Assembly: GCF_000422205.1 (NCBI RefSeq)
Contig: NZ_ATHV01000064.1
Location: 281,523-345,522 of the forward strand
Source of the DNA: Desulfovibrio sp. X2
GTDB lineage: Bacteria; Desulfobacterota; Desulfovibrionia; Desulfovibrionales; Desulfovibrionaceae
Direction of reading: 5' to 3'
DNA length: 64,000 nt
Below, piece by piece: positions 42,098-54,223 of this stretch (position 1 is its first letter; every line of letters begins with the position of its first letter). The translations under genes and the position numbers were made by a program. Below the pieces are notes generated by a model. It had not been told where the DNA came from. It made no database searches and saw only the letters and a list, made by a program, of their open reading frames with translations.

Positions 42098-43096
42098 ATG
42101 AAGGACACGACCAAGGACGGCGCGGGCATAGGCGTCGCCCCAAAGGCAGGCGCCGCGAAGAACGGCAACGGGAGCAACGGCTACGGCCCGGCCATCGAGC
42201 GGGTGGCCACCTCGCTGTGCGATCCCTGCTCCTACGAGGGCGTCTACCATCAGCCGCAGCACGAGCAGCCCATGCCCTCGCTCGCGGCCCTCGAGGACAT
42301 CATGGAGCGGCTGAAGGCCGTGCTCTTCCCGGGCTACTTCGGCGACTCCGAGATCAGGCCCGAGACCATGCGCTTCCACATCGGCGCGCACCTGGACGCC
42401 ATCAGCCGCCTGCTCTGCGAGCAGATCAAGCGCGGCTTCTGCTTCGTCTGCCCGCGCGACGAGACGCACCGCACCTGCGAGGAGTGCGAGCAGCGCGCCC
42501 ACAGCATGTCCGTGCGCTTCCTGGAGCAGCTGCCTGAGATCCGCCGCCTGCTGGCCACGGACGTGGACGCGGCGTTCCGCGGCGACCCGGCGGCCAAGAG
42601 CCCGGGCGAGACCATCTTCTGCTACCCCTCGATCATGGCGCTGACGCACCACCGCGTGGCGCACGAGCTGCACAAGCTCGGCGTGTCCATCATCCCGCGC
42701 ATCATCACGGAGATGGCCCACTCGCGCACGGGCATCGACATCCACCCGGGCGCGCAGATCGGCGAGCACTTCTTCATCGACCACGGCACCGGCGTGGTCA
42801 TCGGCGAGACCTGCGTCATCGGCAACGGCGTGCGCCTCTACCAGGGCGTCACCCTCGGGGCCAAGTCCTTCCCCAAGGACGACACCGGCATGCTGGTCAA
42901 GGGACAGCCGCGCCACCCCGTGGTCGAGGACGACGTGACCATCTACTCCGGCGCCACCATCCTCGGCCGCGTGACGCTGGGCAAGGGCGCGGTCATCGGC
43001 GGCAACGTCTGGCTCATGCGCTCCGTGCCCGCCGGGTCCAGGGTCATGCAGCCCCCGGGACAGCGCGAGGCCTACGTGGAAGGGCTGGACATCTAG
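42098..43096 (+). CDS. cysE: Serine O-acetyltransferase
   Basis: A 332-residue left-handed beta-helix transferase (hexapeptide repeats, from about residue 205, with GIDIHPGAQIGEHFFIDHGTG) that makes O-acetylserine from serine and acetyl-CoA. The N-terminal helical domain is long (about 200 residues) and includes a Cys-rich insert (CFVCPRDETHRTCEEC) whose four cysteines may bind zinc; enterobacterial CysE lacks it. It forms the cysteine synthase complex with CysK, whose gene is just upstream, and a terminator follows. Confidence 0.93.
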   Translation: MKDTTKDGAGIGVAPKAGAAKNGNGSNGYGPAIERVATSLCDPCSYEGVYHQPQHEQPMPSLAALEDIMERLKAVLFPGYFGDSEIRPETMRFHIGAHLDAISRLLCEQIKRGFCFVCPRDETHRTCEECEQRAHSMSVRFLEQLPEIRRLLATDVDAAFRGDPAAKSPGETIFCYPSIMALTHHRVAHELHKLGVSIIPRIITEMAHSRTGIDIHPGAQIGEHFFIDHGTGVVIGETCVIGNGVRLYQGVTLGAKSFPKDDTGMLVKGQPRHPVVEDDVTIYSGATILGRVTLGKGAVIGGNVWLMRSVPAGSRVMQPPGQREAYVEGLDI

Positions 43097-43118
43097 TCTT
43101 CCTCCCCGACGACTCGAA

Positions 43119-43155
43119 AGGCCCCGGTCGCGCTGCGCGTCCGGGGCCTTTTTTC
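43119..43155 (+). terminator. Terminator of the nifU-nifS-cysK-cysE operon
   Basis: A stem AGGCCCCGG/CCGGGGCCT with a GC-rich loop, followed by a run of six T. Confidence 0.9.
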
Positions 43156-43184
43156 ATCCTGAAACAGGTCATAATTACGGATGG

Positions 43185-43213
43185 TTGCCTTTTCGAAAAA
43201 GCGGTCCTAGAAG
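43185..43213 (+). promoter_or_regulatory. Promoter of the 80-residue acidic protein gene
   Basis: TTGCCT (43185-43190), a 17-bp spacer and TAGAAG (43208-43213). The start near 43220 gives a 37-nt leader that ends with a GAGGAGG ribosome site. Confidence 0.5.
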
Positions 43214-43256
43214 AGAAATGAGGGAAAACCCCCGAACCGAAATGAGGAGGTGCGCC

Positions 43257-43499
43257 ATGTCGAGCTTCACCGAGGCCGATCTGCCGGTCAGCATCGATCA
43301 CGAGGAATGGGTCACCCTGTCCGGCGGCACGACCGTCCGCTTCGAGACCAACGGCGAGGCCAAGGACATCTACCTGCACGGCGAATTCACGCCGGTCATC
43401 CAGCTCTTCCCGGACTGCGAGTACTGCTTCGAGGACAACGGCAAGACGTACCGTCTCCGGGCCATGTTCGAGGACCGCCTGGTCGTCGAGCGGGCCTGA
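43257..43499 (+). CDS. Small acidic protein of unknown function
   Basis: An 80-residue acidic soluble protein, likely all beta strands (VTLSGGTTVRFETN, IYLHGEF, KTYRLRAMFEDRLVVE). Two cysteines lie close together in PDCEYCF. I recognise no family. The start is set by the strong GAGGAGG site 6 nt before the ATG. It has its own promoter and stands alone, so it is likely to be well expressed. Confidence 0.6.
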   Translation: MSSFTEADLPVSIDHEEWVTLSGGTTVRFETNGEAKDIYLHGEFTPVIQLFPDCEYCFEDNGKTYRLRAMFEDRLVVERA

Positions 43500-43657
43500 T
43501 CCGGGGCTGCCCCCCGGCCCGTGCCCTTGCCGGACGCCGCCTGGAGGGAGGCGCGCGTCCGGCCCGTCTCACCTGCTCCACCTGCCTAGCGCCTTCCGGC
43601 GCCCGCGCTGTGCCTGTAGGCCGACTGACAGGTGACCGCTGTAACCCTATCGGAGAG

Positions 43658-44302
43658 CTACCCGGCCCGCGTGGCCGCGAAGAACCTGTTGCGTTCCTTT
43701 TCCCTGGCGATGGTCGTCTCGCGGCCGTGGCCCGGGTAGACCTCGGTGGCGTCGGGCAGGAGGAAGAGGCGTTCCGCGATGGTGCGCACCAGGAGATCGC
43801 CGTCGCCGAAGGCGTGGTCCGTACGGCCCACTGTGCCGCGAAACAGCGTGTCGCCGGTGAAGAGCGACTCCATGGCCGGGAAGTAGAAGCAGAGGCTGCC
43901 CGGCGAGTGGCCCGGCACCTCTATGGCCAGGCAGGGCTGGCCGAGCACGGTCAGCCGTCCGGGCGCCAGGGGGGTGAAGTCGAAGTCGCGCACGCGCGGC
44001 AGGCCCCACTTGCCGCCCCGGGTCAGGGGCTCGTCCCCGATCGCCAAATCCTTGTCGCTGGCGAGGACTGCCGTGCCGTCCGCGCCGCACGCGTCCAGGA
44101 GGTCGGCCACGCCGAGCACGTGGTCGACGTGCAGGTGGGTCAGCAGGATGCTCTCGAGGCTGAAACCGAAACGGCGCAGGTACTCGACCACGGACTCGGG
44201 CGCGAGGCCGGGGTCGATGACCGAGGCCGTCCGCGTCGCCTTGTCCGCGATGACGTAGCAGTTGTTGGCCAGGGGGCCGAGGATGAAGGAATGGAGGATC
44301 AT
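43658..44302 (-). CDS. MBL-fold metallohydrolase (glyoxalase-II-like)
   Basis: A 214-residue metallo-beta-lactamase-fold hydrolase. The metal motif is THLHVDH, then GHSPGSLCF and TGDTLFRG, and the last His is in VYPGHGRETT. This is the short glyoxalase II-like/YcbL branch. The substrate is not known; a thioester or similar small ester is typical. The leader toward 44303-44402 contains no clear promoter. It is divergent from the WcbI-like gene. Confidence 0.85.
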   Translation of the reverse strand: MILHSFILGPLANNCYVIADKATRTASVIDPGLAPESVVEYLRRFGFSLESILLTHLHVDHVLGVADLLDACGADGTAVLASDKDLAIGDEPLTRGGKWGLPRVRDFDFTPLAPGRLTVLGQPCLAIEVPGHSPGSLCFYFPAMESLFTGDTLFRGTVGRTDHAFGDGDLLVRTIAERLFLLPDATEVYPGHGRETTIAREKERNRFFAATRAG

Positions 44303-44402
44303 CGTCTTTTTCCGTGCTGGCACGGGCTCTGCAGGTCCCGTGCCGGAAGTGTTCGCGAAATGGACGCGCGGCCCGAGGCCGCGCACCCGGAGGTCCTAGC
44401 CC

Positions 44403-45614
44403 ATGATCGCCCTGCTCGGCAACTGCCAGACCGAATTCCTCGCGACCGCCCTCGGCGCCAAGGGGATCGACGCCCGCCACTTCTGGCAGGCCTCGCCCTC
44501 CACCCTGCTGCGCTCGCCCGGCCGCGTGCCCGGCGAACTCTCCCGCTTCCTGGACGCGCCGGACCTCGGTCAGCATCTTGACGGCCGCGAGCTGACGCAC
44601 CAGTTCCTGGGCCTGCCGCCGGACCGGCTCCAGGGCCGCTCCCGCCCCGAACTCCTGGTGGTCAACCTGTTCCACGAGGCCGAGCCCCTGTTCGCCCACC
44701 GCGAGGAGGGCTGGGCCTTCCACGTGAACGGACAGGCCATGGCCGGGAGCCGGGAGTTCGACGCCTGGATGCGGGCGCACTGCGTGCTCCTGAAGAGCGA
44801 TCCCTTGAGCTATTTCCAGCGCTTCGGCGGCTGGCTCGCCAGGCTGCGCGAGGCATGTCCGGGCACGCCCGTGCTCGTCCTCTCCCGCCTCGGCCACCAC
44901 CCGGCCTTCGGGCCCGAGCCCTTCTCCTACCTCGCGGCCTGGGAGCAGGCCTGGCAGGAGGCCGGACAGGCCTTGCGCGAGTTCACGGCCTCGCTTCCCG
45001 GCTGCCATCTGATCGAGCTCGACCGGGTGCTGGGCGGCCTCATGGCGGAGGAGGGCAAGGCGGCCATCGAGGCCCACTGCCCCTTCCTCAAGGTGGAGAC
45101 GGCGGACGAGGCGCCCGGAGACGCGGCGGCGATGCCGCGCCAGAGGCTGCGCCGCGATCTGGAGCACGTGGCCGACATGTGGCCGCGCCTCGCGGACAAG
45201 GTGCTGGATTTCCTGCGCCTGGGCCGCGTGGAGTATGCGCCCCACGAGACGGTGCCCGCGGCCTGGGCCCGGCCGCACGTGCCGGAACGGCTCGACGACG
45301 AGGCGCGGGTGCGGCTCATGAACACCGGGTCGAACTACGACGCCGCGCGCGCCGTGGCCTCGTTCTTCCAGGAGCCGGAGCGCGACTTCTCCGGCATGCT
45401 CTGCGCTCACGGCCTGGCCATGCCCGTGTGCCACAACCTGCTGCACATGGTGCGCGCCTATGCGCGGCTCAGGAAGAGCCGCGGACTCGCGCCGTGGTGC
45501 GCGGCGCAGCTGCACAAGATAGCGGCCTTCACGGCCAACGGCCCGGCCTTCCAGACGCGCTACGCCAAGGCCCTGGCGGCCCTTGCGCGCGGCGACTTCT
45601 CCCAGGCGGCGTAG
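44403..45614 (+). CDS. WcbI-like polysaccharide biosynthesis protein
   Basis: A 403-residue soluble protein that starts with IALLGNCQTEFL. The GNCQ motif at the very start is the hallmark of the WcbI/SGNH-like family, putative acetyltransferases of capsule or surface polysaccharide. The central part has GHH and a SRLGHH-P loop. After about 250 residues the C-terminal 150 are helical and unlike WcbI, perhaps an accessory domain. The identity of the acetyl acceptor is unknown. No glycan genes lie next to it. Confidence 0.55.
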   Translation: MIALLGNCQTEFLATALGAKGIDARHFWQASPSTLLRSPGRVPGELSRFLDAPDLGQHLDGRELTHQFLGLPPDRLQGRSRPELLVVNLFHEAEPLFAHREEGWAFHVNGQAMAGSREFDAWMRAHCVLLKSDPLSYFQRFGGWLARLREACPGTPVLVLSRLGHHPAFGPEPFSYLAAWEQAWQEAGQALREFTASLPGCHLIELDRVLGGLMAEEGKAAIEAHCPFLKVETADEAPGDAAAMPRQRLRRDLEHVADMWPRLADKVLDFLRLGRVEYAPHETVPAAWARPHVPERLDDEARVRLMNTGSNYDAARAVASFFQEPERDFSGMLCAHGLAMPVCHNLLHMVRAYARLRKSRGLAPWCAAQLHKIAAFTANGPAFQTRYAKALAALARGDFSQAA

Positions 45615-45662
45615 GCCGAGGCCAGGCAAGGCCAAGCCGAGGTCAAGCCGACGGGCCGGTCG

Positions 45663-46004
45663 TCAGACCGTCAGGCAGGTCCAGCCGCCCTGCAGCATCT
45701 TGCTGAAGGGCTCGCCCACGTAGAGCACGTTGATGCCGAGCTGGGCCAGCCAGTCGGAGACGCCGTAGCGGTCCGCGCAGGCCTTGCAGGCCCAGAGCTC
45801 CACCCCGGCCGCGGCCAGGTTCTCGAGCTCGGCGGAGACCTCGGCGTTCTCGCTCAGCAGCCTGGCCGACGGCCCCCAGACGATGAGCCGCACCTCGTCC
45901 CACCAGCCCTTGAGCTTGGCGTTCAGGGCGTACATCAGGACCATGTTGCGCGCCGCCTCCGGATCGCCCGTGACCCAGACCAGGCCGAGCCGTCTCGTGT
46001 CCAT
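45663..46004 (-). CDS. DsrE-family protein
   Basis: A 113-residue protein with the DsrE fold. A cysteine pair near residue 70 (CKACAD) fits the sulfur-carrying cysteine of DsrE/TusD-like proteins, which pass sulfur in sulfate reducers and oxidisers. Another Cys lies near the C-terminus (WTCLTV). The ribosome site AGGAGG supports the ATG. It is divergent from the NADH dehydrogenase gene, with 218 nt between. Confidence 0.75.
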   Translation of the reverse strand: MDTRRLGLVWVTGDPEAARNMVLMYALNAKLKGWWDEVRLIVWGPSARLLSENAEVSAELENLAAAGVELWACKACADRYGVSDWLAQLGINVLYVGEPFSKMLQGGWTCLTV

Positions 46005-46133
46005 GGTGAACCTCCTCTTCTAAGCATCGCAGGAGGATACGGCAGGCGGCACGGCCGTGCAAGAAAGACCGCCGGTATTGCCGATTCCTCGCCAATATCA
46101 TTGACCTCTCCCCTGCTCCCTGCGACACATATG

Positions 46134-46158
46134 CACGGACGACCGCAAGCCGTCCGTG
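46134..46158 (+). other. Hairpin in the NDH-2 leader
   Basis: An 8-bp stem CACGGACG (46134-46141) with CGTCCGTG (46151-46158) and a 9-nt loop, 65 nt before the start. It could affect translation or mRNA stability, or bind a regulator as DNA. No T run follows, so it is not a terminator. Confidence 0.5.
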
Positions 46159-46222
46159 ATTCACGAGTCCCGCTTGATGCCCGGCACGCGGCCGGGTTGG
46201 CGCGGACGGAGGAGGAGCTTTC

Positions 46223-47602
46223 GTGCAGCAGGAGACCTCACGCCCCAGGGTGGTCATTCTCGGCGCGGGATTCGCGGGGCTCTGGGCAGCCAGGGCGCTG
46301 GCCGGAAAGGACTGCGACGTGCTGGTGGTGGACCGCAACAACTACCACACCTTCCAGCCCCTTCTCTACCAGGTGGCCGCGGCCGAGCTCGAGTCCGAGC
46401 AGATCGCCTCGCCCGTGCGCGGCATCTTCCGGGGGGCGGGCAACGTCTCCTTCGCCATGTCCGAGGTGTGCGGCCTGGACCACGGCCACAAGCTCCTGCT
46501 CACGGACAACGGCGAGATCCCCTACGACCGCCTGGTCGTGGCCGTGGGCAGCGTGACCAACTTCTTCGGCGTGCCCGGGGCCGAGACCAACGCCTTCCGC
46601 CTCAAGAGCCTCGAGCAGTCCATCTTCCTGCGCAACCACATCATGGACTGCTTCGAGCGCGCCGCGCGCAGTACCGAGCCCGCGGAGCAGCGAAACCTCC
46701 TGACCTTCGGCGTGGTCGGCGGCGGCCCCACGGGCGTGGAGTTCGCCGGGGCCATGTCCGAGCTCATCCGCGGCCCCCTGGCCAAGGACTATCCCCCGCT
46801 CATCGCGGGCCAGGCGCGCGTGGTCCTCTTCGAGGCGCTGCAGGCCATCCTGCCCGGCTTCCCGGACCACCTGCGCGAGGCCGCGCTGATCGCCCTGCGC
46901 GACAAGGGCGTGCAGGTCTTCCTGGGCGCCCAGGTGGCCGAGGTGGGCGAGGACTCGCTGCGCCTCACGGACGGCAGCAACTTCCTGACGCGCACCGTGG
47001 TCTGGACCGCCGGGGTCCGGGCGCACCCCGTGGCAGCGGCCATGAACCTGCCCTTGGCGAAAAGCGGCCGCGTGCTGGTGGACGAGTTCCTGCGCGTGCG
47101 GGACATGGAGGACGTGCTGGCCATAGGCGACGTCTGCCAGATCCAGGGAAAGACGGAGGACGTGAAGCCCCTGCCCATGACCGCCCAGGTGGCCACGCAG
47201 CAGGGAAAACACGTGGCCAGGACCATCCTGCGCGAGATGAAGGGCAAAAAGCCCAAGCCGTTCCGCTTCAACGACAAGGGCAGCATGGCGGCCATCGGCC
47301 GCAACTCCGCGGTGGTCAAACTGCGGCGGCAGAGCTTCACCGGCTTTCCGGCGTGGCTCCTCTGGCTCGCGGTCCACCTCCTCTCGCTCCTGGGATTCCG
47401 CAACCGCGTGCAGGTCCTGGTCAACTGGGCCTGGGACTACTTCTTCTTCGAGCGCGCCGCCCGCATCATCCTGCCCCGCCCCGCCCTGTGGGACCGCACG
47501 GGACTCGACCTGGGCCGGGTCGGAGGCAAGGACGAGGGGGACGCGTCCACGGCGAAGGCGGAGGCGCCCAAGCCGGACGCGGCAGGCAGGCCCCCCGGCT
47601 AG
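46223..47602 (+). CDS. ndh: Type II NADH dehydrogenase (NDH-2)
   Basis: A 459-residue single-subunit membrane-bound flavoprotein that oxidises NADH and reduces quinone without pumping. The FAD motif GAGFAGLWAA begins at residue 14, the NADH motif VVGGGPTGVEFAG is near 166-178, and the second FAD motif is AIGDVC. The C-terminal part has a hydrophobic amphipathic stretch (WLLWLAVHLLSLLGF) that binds the membrane. Such enzymes are not expected in strict anaerobes as respiratory catalysts; it could dispose of excess NADH or respond to oxygen. The GTG start has a GGAGGAGG ribosome site. Confidence 0.9.
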   Translation: MQQETSRPRVVILGAGFAGLWAARALAGKDCDVLVVDRNNYHTFQPLLYQVAAAELESEQIASPVRGIFRGAGNVSFAMSEVCGLDHGHKLLLTDNGEIPYDRLVVAVGSVTNFFGVPGAETNAFRLKSLEQSIFLRNHIMDCFERAARSTEPAEQRNLLTFGVVGGGPTGVEFAGAMSELIRGPLAKDYPPLIAGQARVVLFEALQAILPGFPDHLREAALIALRDKGVQVFLGAQVAEVGEDSLRLTDGSNFLTRTVVWTAGVRAHPVAAAMNLPLAKSGRVLVDEFLRVRDMEDVLAIGDVCQIQGKTEDVKPLPMTAQVATQQGKHVARTILREMKGKKPKPFRFNDKGSMAAIGRNSAVVKLRRQSFTGFPAWLLWLAVHLLSLLGFRNRVQVLVNWAWDYFFFERAARIILPRPALWDRTGLDLGRVGGKDEGDASTAKAEAPKPDAAGRPPG

Positions 47603-47623
47603 CATCCCTCCCACGCGGCACGA

Positions 47624-47662
47624 AAAAGGCCCCCTGCCATGCGGCAGGGGGCCTTGTCATTT
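47624..47662 (+). terminator. Bidirectional terminator between ndh and lon
   Basis: A 13-bp stem AAGGCCCCCTGCC/GGCAGGGGGCCTT with a 4-nt loop lies between the convergent genes. A run of A on the left gives TTTTT for lon; the right side has only TTGTCATTT for ndh. Confidence 0.85.
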
Positions 47663-47681
47663 CTTTCGAAGCGGCTGTTGC

Positions 47682-50144
<2,463 letters not shown>

Positions 50145-50186
50145 GCTCTCTCCTTGGGGGAGAAACCCCTGAAAAGAAACCCGGGA

Positions 50187-50213
50187 ACCGGCCGGACGGA
50201 AAATCCGGCCGGT
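50187..50213 (-). other. Leader hairpin of lon
   Basis: A perfect 10-bp stem ACCGGCCGGA/TCCGGCCGGT with a 7-nt loop, on the minus strand followed by TTCCCGGGTTTCTTTTC. It lies between the lon promoter and the lon ATG, so it is either the clpX terminator read by all transcripts or a stem in the lon leader that controls entry into lon. Confidence 0.6.
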
Positions 50214-50229
50214 CCGGGGAATAGAGACA

Positions 50230-50257
50230 AGTGTAAAGCAGGCGGCACGATTGTCAA
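50230..50257 (-). promoter_or_regulatory. Promoter of lon
   Basis: On the minus strand TTGACA (complement of 50252-50257), a 16-bp spacer and TACACT (50230-50235). The predicted leader is about 80 nt and contains the hairpin at 50187-50213. Confidence 0.7.
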
Positions 50258-50292
50258 CGAATGACGCCCGCGCCCGAGGAGACGTCCGCGGA

Positions 50293-51546
<1,254 letters not shown>

Positions 51547-51624
51547 GTGTCTCGCGGTCCTCTCTGTCGTTGGACTGTCGTTGCCTGTCAGGCCGGGTCG
51601 GATTTCGTCCGACCGGGCCCGGAA

Positions 51625-52245
51625 TTATTTGTTCCCGTCGCCCTTCGTCGAGTCCTGGCGCGAAACGAGAACGCTGTCAATTATACCGTATTCCTTGGCC
51701 TCGTCGGCACGCATGAAGTAGTCGCGCTCGGTGTCGGCCGCGACCTTGTCCAGGGGCTTGCCAGTGTGGTCGGCCATGATCTGGTTCAGCTCCGACTTCA
51801 TGCGCAGGATCTCGCGGGCGTGGATCTCCACGTCCGTGGCCTGGCCGGAGAAGCCGCCCATGGGCTGGTGGATCATGATGCGCGAGTGCGGCAGGGCGTA
51901 GCGCATGCCCGGAGCGCCCGCGGCCAGGAGCAGCGCGCCCATGCTGGCGGCCTGCCCGAGGCAGAGGGTGGCCACCGGGGCGGAGATGTACTGCATGGTG
52001 TCGTAGATGGCCATGCCCGCGGTCACGGAGCCGCCCGGGGAGTTGATGTAGACGTTGATCTCCTTCTCCGGGTTCTCGGACTCGAGAAACAGGAGCTGGG
52101 CGCAGATGAGGCTCGACACGTCGTCCGTGATGGGCGTGCCCAGGAGGATGATGCGGTCCTTCAGCAGCCGCGAATAGATATCATAGGCGCGCTCCGTGCG
52201 GCCGGTGGTCTCGATGACCATGGGGATCATCTGAGCGTGTGGCAT
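51625..52245 (-). CDS. clpP: ClpP serine protease
   Basis: A 206-residue caseinolytic protease subunit. The catalytic triad is Ser101, His126 and Asp175 (E. coli numbering plus four). The GASMGA-type loop ([12 protein letters not shown]) and the IMIHQPMGG helix are typical. It forms the 14-mer that degrades substrates unfolded by ClpX. The ribosome site AAGGAG precedes the ATG. Confidence 0.97.
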   Translation of the reverse strand: MPHAQMIPMVIETTGRTERAYDIYSRLLKDRIILLGTPITDDVSSLICAQLLFLESENPEKEINVYINSPGGSVTAGMAIYDTMQYISAPVATLCLGQAASMGALLLAAGAPGMRYALPHSRIMIHQPMGGFSGQATDVEIHAREILRMKSELNQIMADHTGKPLDKVAADTERDYFMRADEAKEYGIIDSVLVSRQDSTKGDGNK

Positions 52246-52313
52246 GAAATACTCCTTCGGAAAGGTGGCTATGGGATCACTCGGGAGGGGGAAAAGCCGT
52301 TTCCGCGTTCGGT

Positions 52314-52351
52314 CACGGTGAAAACCTACCGTGTTCCCCCGGCAAGCTCAA
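52314..52351 (-). promoter_or_regulatory. Promoter of clpP with overlapping operator-like palindrome
   Basis: On the minus strand TTGAGC (complement of 52346-52351), a 17-bp spacer and TAGGTT (52323-52328). A 6-bp inverted repeat CACGGT-N8-ACCGTG (52314-52333) covers the -10 box and start site, which looks like an operator for a dimeric repressor. Confidence 0.5.
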
Positions 52352-52454
52352 GCGAGTTTCTGCCGACTCATCATGTAATGCAAGTCACGCGCCGGTCAAG
52401 ACCGGGCGCATGAAATAGCGGCCCTTCGGCGCCAAGGGCGGGCGCCGGAGGGAC

Positions 52455-52492
52455 GAAAAAGCCGCCCGGACGGGAAAATCCGTCCGGGCGGC
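52455..52492 (-). terminator. Terminator of tig
   Basis: On the minus strand a 13-bp stem GCCGCCCGGACGG/CCGTCCGGGCGGC (52461-52473 and 52480-52492) followed by TTTTT, 32 nt after the tig stop. It separates tig from clpP, so clpP needs the promoter described above. Confidence 0.88.
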
Positions 52493-52524
52493 GCGTCGTC
52501 GTCGGATATCGGCGGACCGGGCGC

Positions 52525-53859
52525 CTAGGCGGACTCTCCGGACTCGGCCTTCTCGGCCTCGGGGGCCTTGGGAGCGACCTCGGCAACCTCGGCGGCCTCG
52601 TAGATCAGCTCCATGGCCTTGTCGGCCAGCAGGCGGTCCTTGACCAGCACATGCATGCCGGTCTGCTCATAGTACTGCTTGATGCTCTCGAAGTCCTGGC
52701 CGGACTGGGCGGCGACCTTGCGGATCTCGGCCTCGACCTCCTGCGGGGAGACGGTGAGGCCTTCCTTGTTGGCCACGGCCATGAGGAAGACCTGCACGCG
52801 GGAGGCCTGCTCGGCGGTCTCCTTGTACTCCTCGCGCAGCTGCTCCACGGTCTTGCCGGTGGACTCCAGGCTCTTGCCCTTGCGCTCCAGGCGACCGATA
52901 TGCTCGGAAAGGAGGTTGCTCACGGTGCGGTCGACCAGGGAGGGCGGCAGGGGAATCTCCATGCCCTCGATGATGTCGTCCAGGAGCTTCTTCTCGGCCA
53001 CGGAGCGGTTGAGCTGGGTGCGGGAGGCCTCGTAGGAGTTGCGGATGGCGCCGCGCAGGGCGTCGTAGGTCTCGTAGCCGCCGGCCTTCTTGGCCAGCTC
53101 GTCGTCCGCGGGGGGCAGCACCTTCTCCTTGATGGACTTCAGGTGCACGTGCATCTCGACGGTCTTTCCGGCCAGGTCGGTGTTCAGGAAGTCGTCGGGG
53201 AAGGTGATCTGCCCCTGGGTCTTCTCGCCGGACTCGACGGTCTTGACCAGCTCCTCGAAGGACTCGAGCGCCTGGCCCTTGCCGAGGTCGAGCTGGAAAT
53301 TCTGGGCGCGCAGCCCCTCGAAGGCCTTGTCCTGGCCCATGGCGGCGAAGTCGATGACGACCACGTCGCCGTCCTGCGCCTTGCGCTTCTCCTCGACGTC
53401 CTTCAGCTCCGCGAGGTTGCCGCGGATGCGCTCGATGACCTGGTCGACCTCGGCCTCGTCGACGACCACGGACTCCTGCTCCACCTTGCGGCCGCGGTAC
53501 TGCGGCAGATCCAGGGCAGGCGGGACCTCGAAGGAGAAGGTGTAGGAGTAGTCCTCGTCCTTGGCCATCTCGCCCGCGGGATCGACATTGATGCCGGAGA
53601 CCGGGGAGAGCTTGAGCTCGGACATGATCTCGTTCAGCTGGTAGTTCACCAGATCCTGCGTGGCCTCGGCCAGGATCTGCTTCTTGTACTTGGTGCCGAC
53701 CACGCTCATGGGCACCTTGCCCTTGCGGAAGCCCTTCATCTCGGTGGTGCGGGTGTAGATGGCGGTGGTCGCGGCCAGGGCCGCGTTGACTTCCTCGGCG
53801 CTCACGCTGACGGTGATCTTCTTCTCGACCGGGGACAGGTCTTCGACTTTGTATTCCAT
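52525..53859 (-). CDS. tig: Trigger factor
   Basis: A 444-residue ribosome-associated chaperone with peptidyl-prolyl isomerase activity. The N-terminal ribosome-binding tail has the signature region GFRKGKVP (residues 44-51), the FKBP-like middle domain is about 160-240, and the helical C-terminal arms follow. The end is an Ala/Glu-rich tail (APKAPEAEKAESGESA). It is upstream of clpP on the same strand and separated by a terminator. Confidence 0.97.
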   Translation of the reverse strand: MEYKVEDLSPVEKKITVSVSAEEVNAALAATTAIYTRTTEMKGFRKGKVPMSVVGTKYKKQILAEATQDLVNYQLNEIMSELKLSPVSGINVDPAGEMAKDEDYSYTFSFEVPPALDLPQYRGRKVEQESVVVDEAEVDQVIERIRGNLAELKDVEEKRKAQDGDVVVIDFAAMGQDKAFEGLRAQNFQLDLGKGQALESFEELVKTVESGEKTQGQITFPDDFLNTDLAGKTVEMHVHLKSIKEKVLPPADDELAKKAGGYETYDALRGAIRNSYEASRTQLNRSVAEKKLLDDIIEGMEIPLPPSLVDRTVSNLLSEHIGRLERKGKSLESTGKTVEQLREEYKETAEQASRVQVFLMAVANKEGLTVSPQEVEAEIRKVAAQSGQDFESIKQYYEQTGMHVLVKDRLLADKAMELIYEAAEVAEVAPKAPEAEKAESGESA

Positions 53860-53918
53860 GCTCTCGCTCCTTATTCTGAAAACCCCGGCTTGGGGCGAAT
53901 GTCCGGCGGAAATGAAGC

Positions 53919-53947
53919 CCTATACGTACCGCGCCGGGGGCTGTCAA
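53919..53947 (-). promoter_or_regulatory. Promoter of tig
   Basis: On the minus strand TTGACA (complement of 53942-53947), a 17-bp spacer and TATAGG (53919-53924): a near-consensus promoter. The leader is about 50 nt and ends in an AAGGAG ribosome site. Confidence 0.75.
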
Positions 53948-54029
53948 TCGCCCCGGCCGGGCCGGGCGGACAGGGGCGCGGGGCCCGGGGGCTGAATGAT
54001 GCGGTCCGGCGGGACGTCGCGGGAGGGTC

Positions 54030-54113
<84 letters not shown>

Positions 54114-54139
54114 ACGCGGGCACCTTCGGGGGCATGCCC

Positions 54140-54167
54140 ATTTCACACACAGGGGACCACCTGTCAA
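54140..54167 (-). promoter_or_regulatory. Promoter of tRNA-Leu
   Basis: On the minus strand TTGACA (complement of 54162-54167), a 16-bp spacer and TGAAAT (54140-54145). The start is expected about 20 nt before the tRNA 5' end. Confidence 0.6.
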
Positions 54168-54223
54168 CCTGGGCGCCCCCAAACGCCCGCCCGGACGCGG
54201 GTTCCCGCCCCTGCGCGGCCGCC

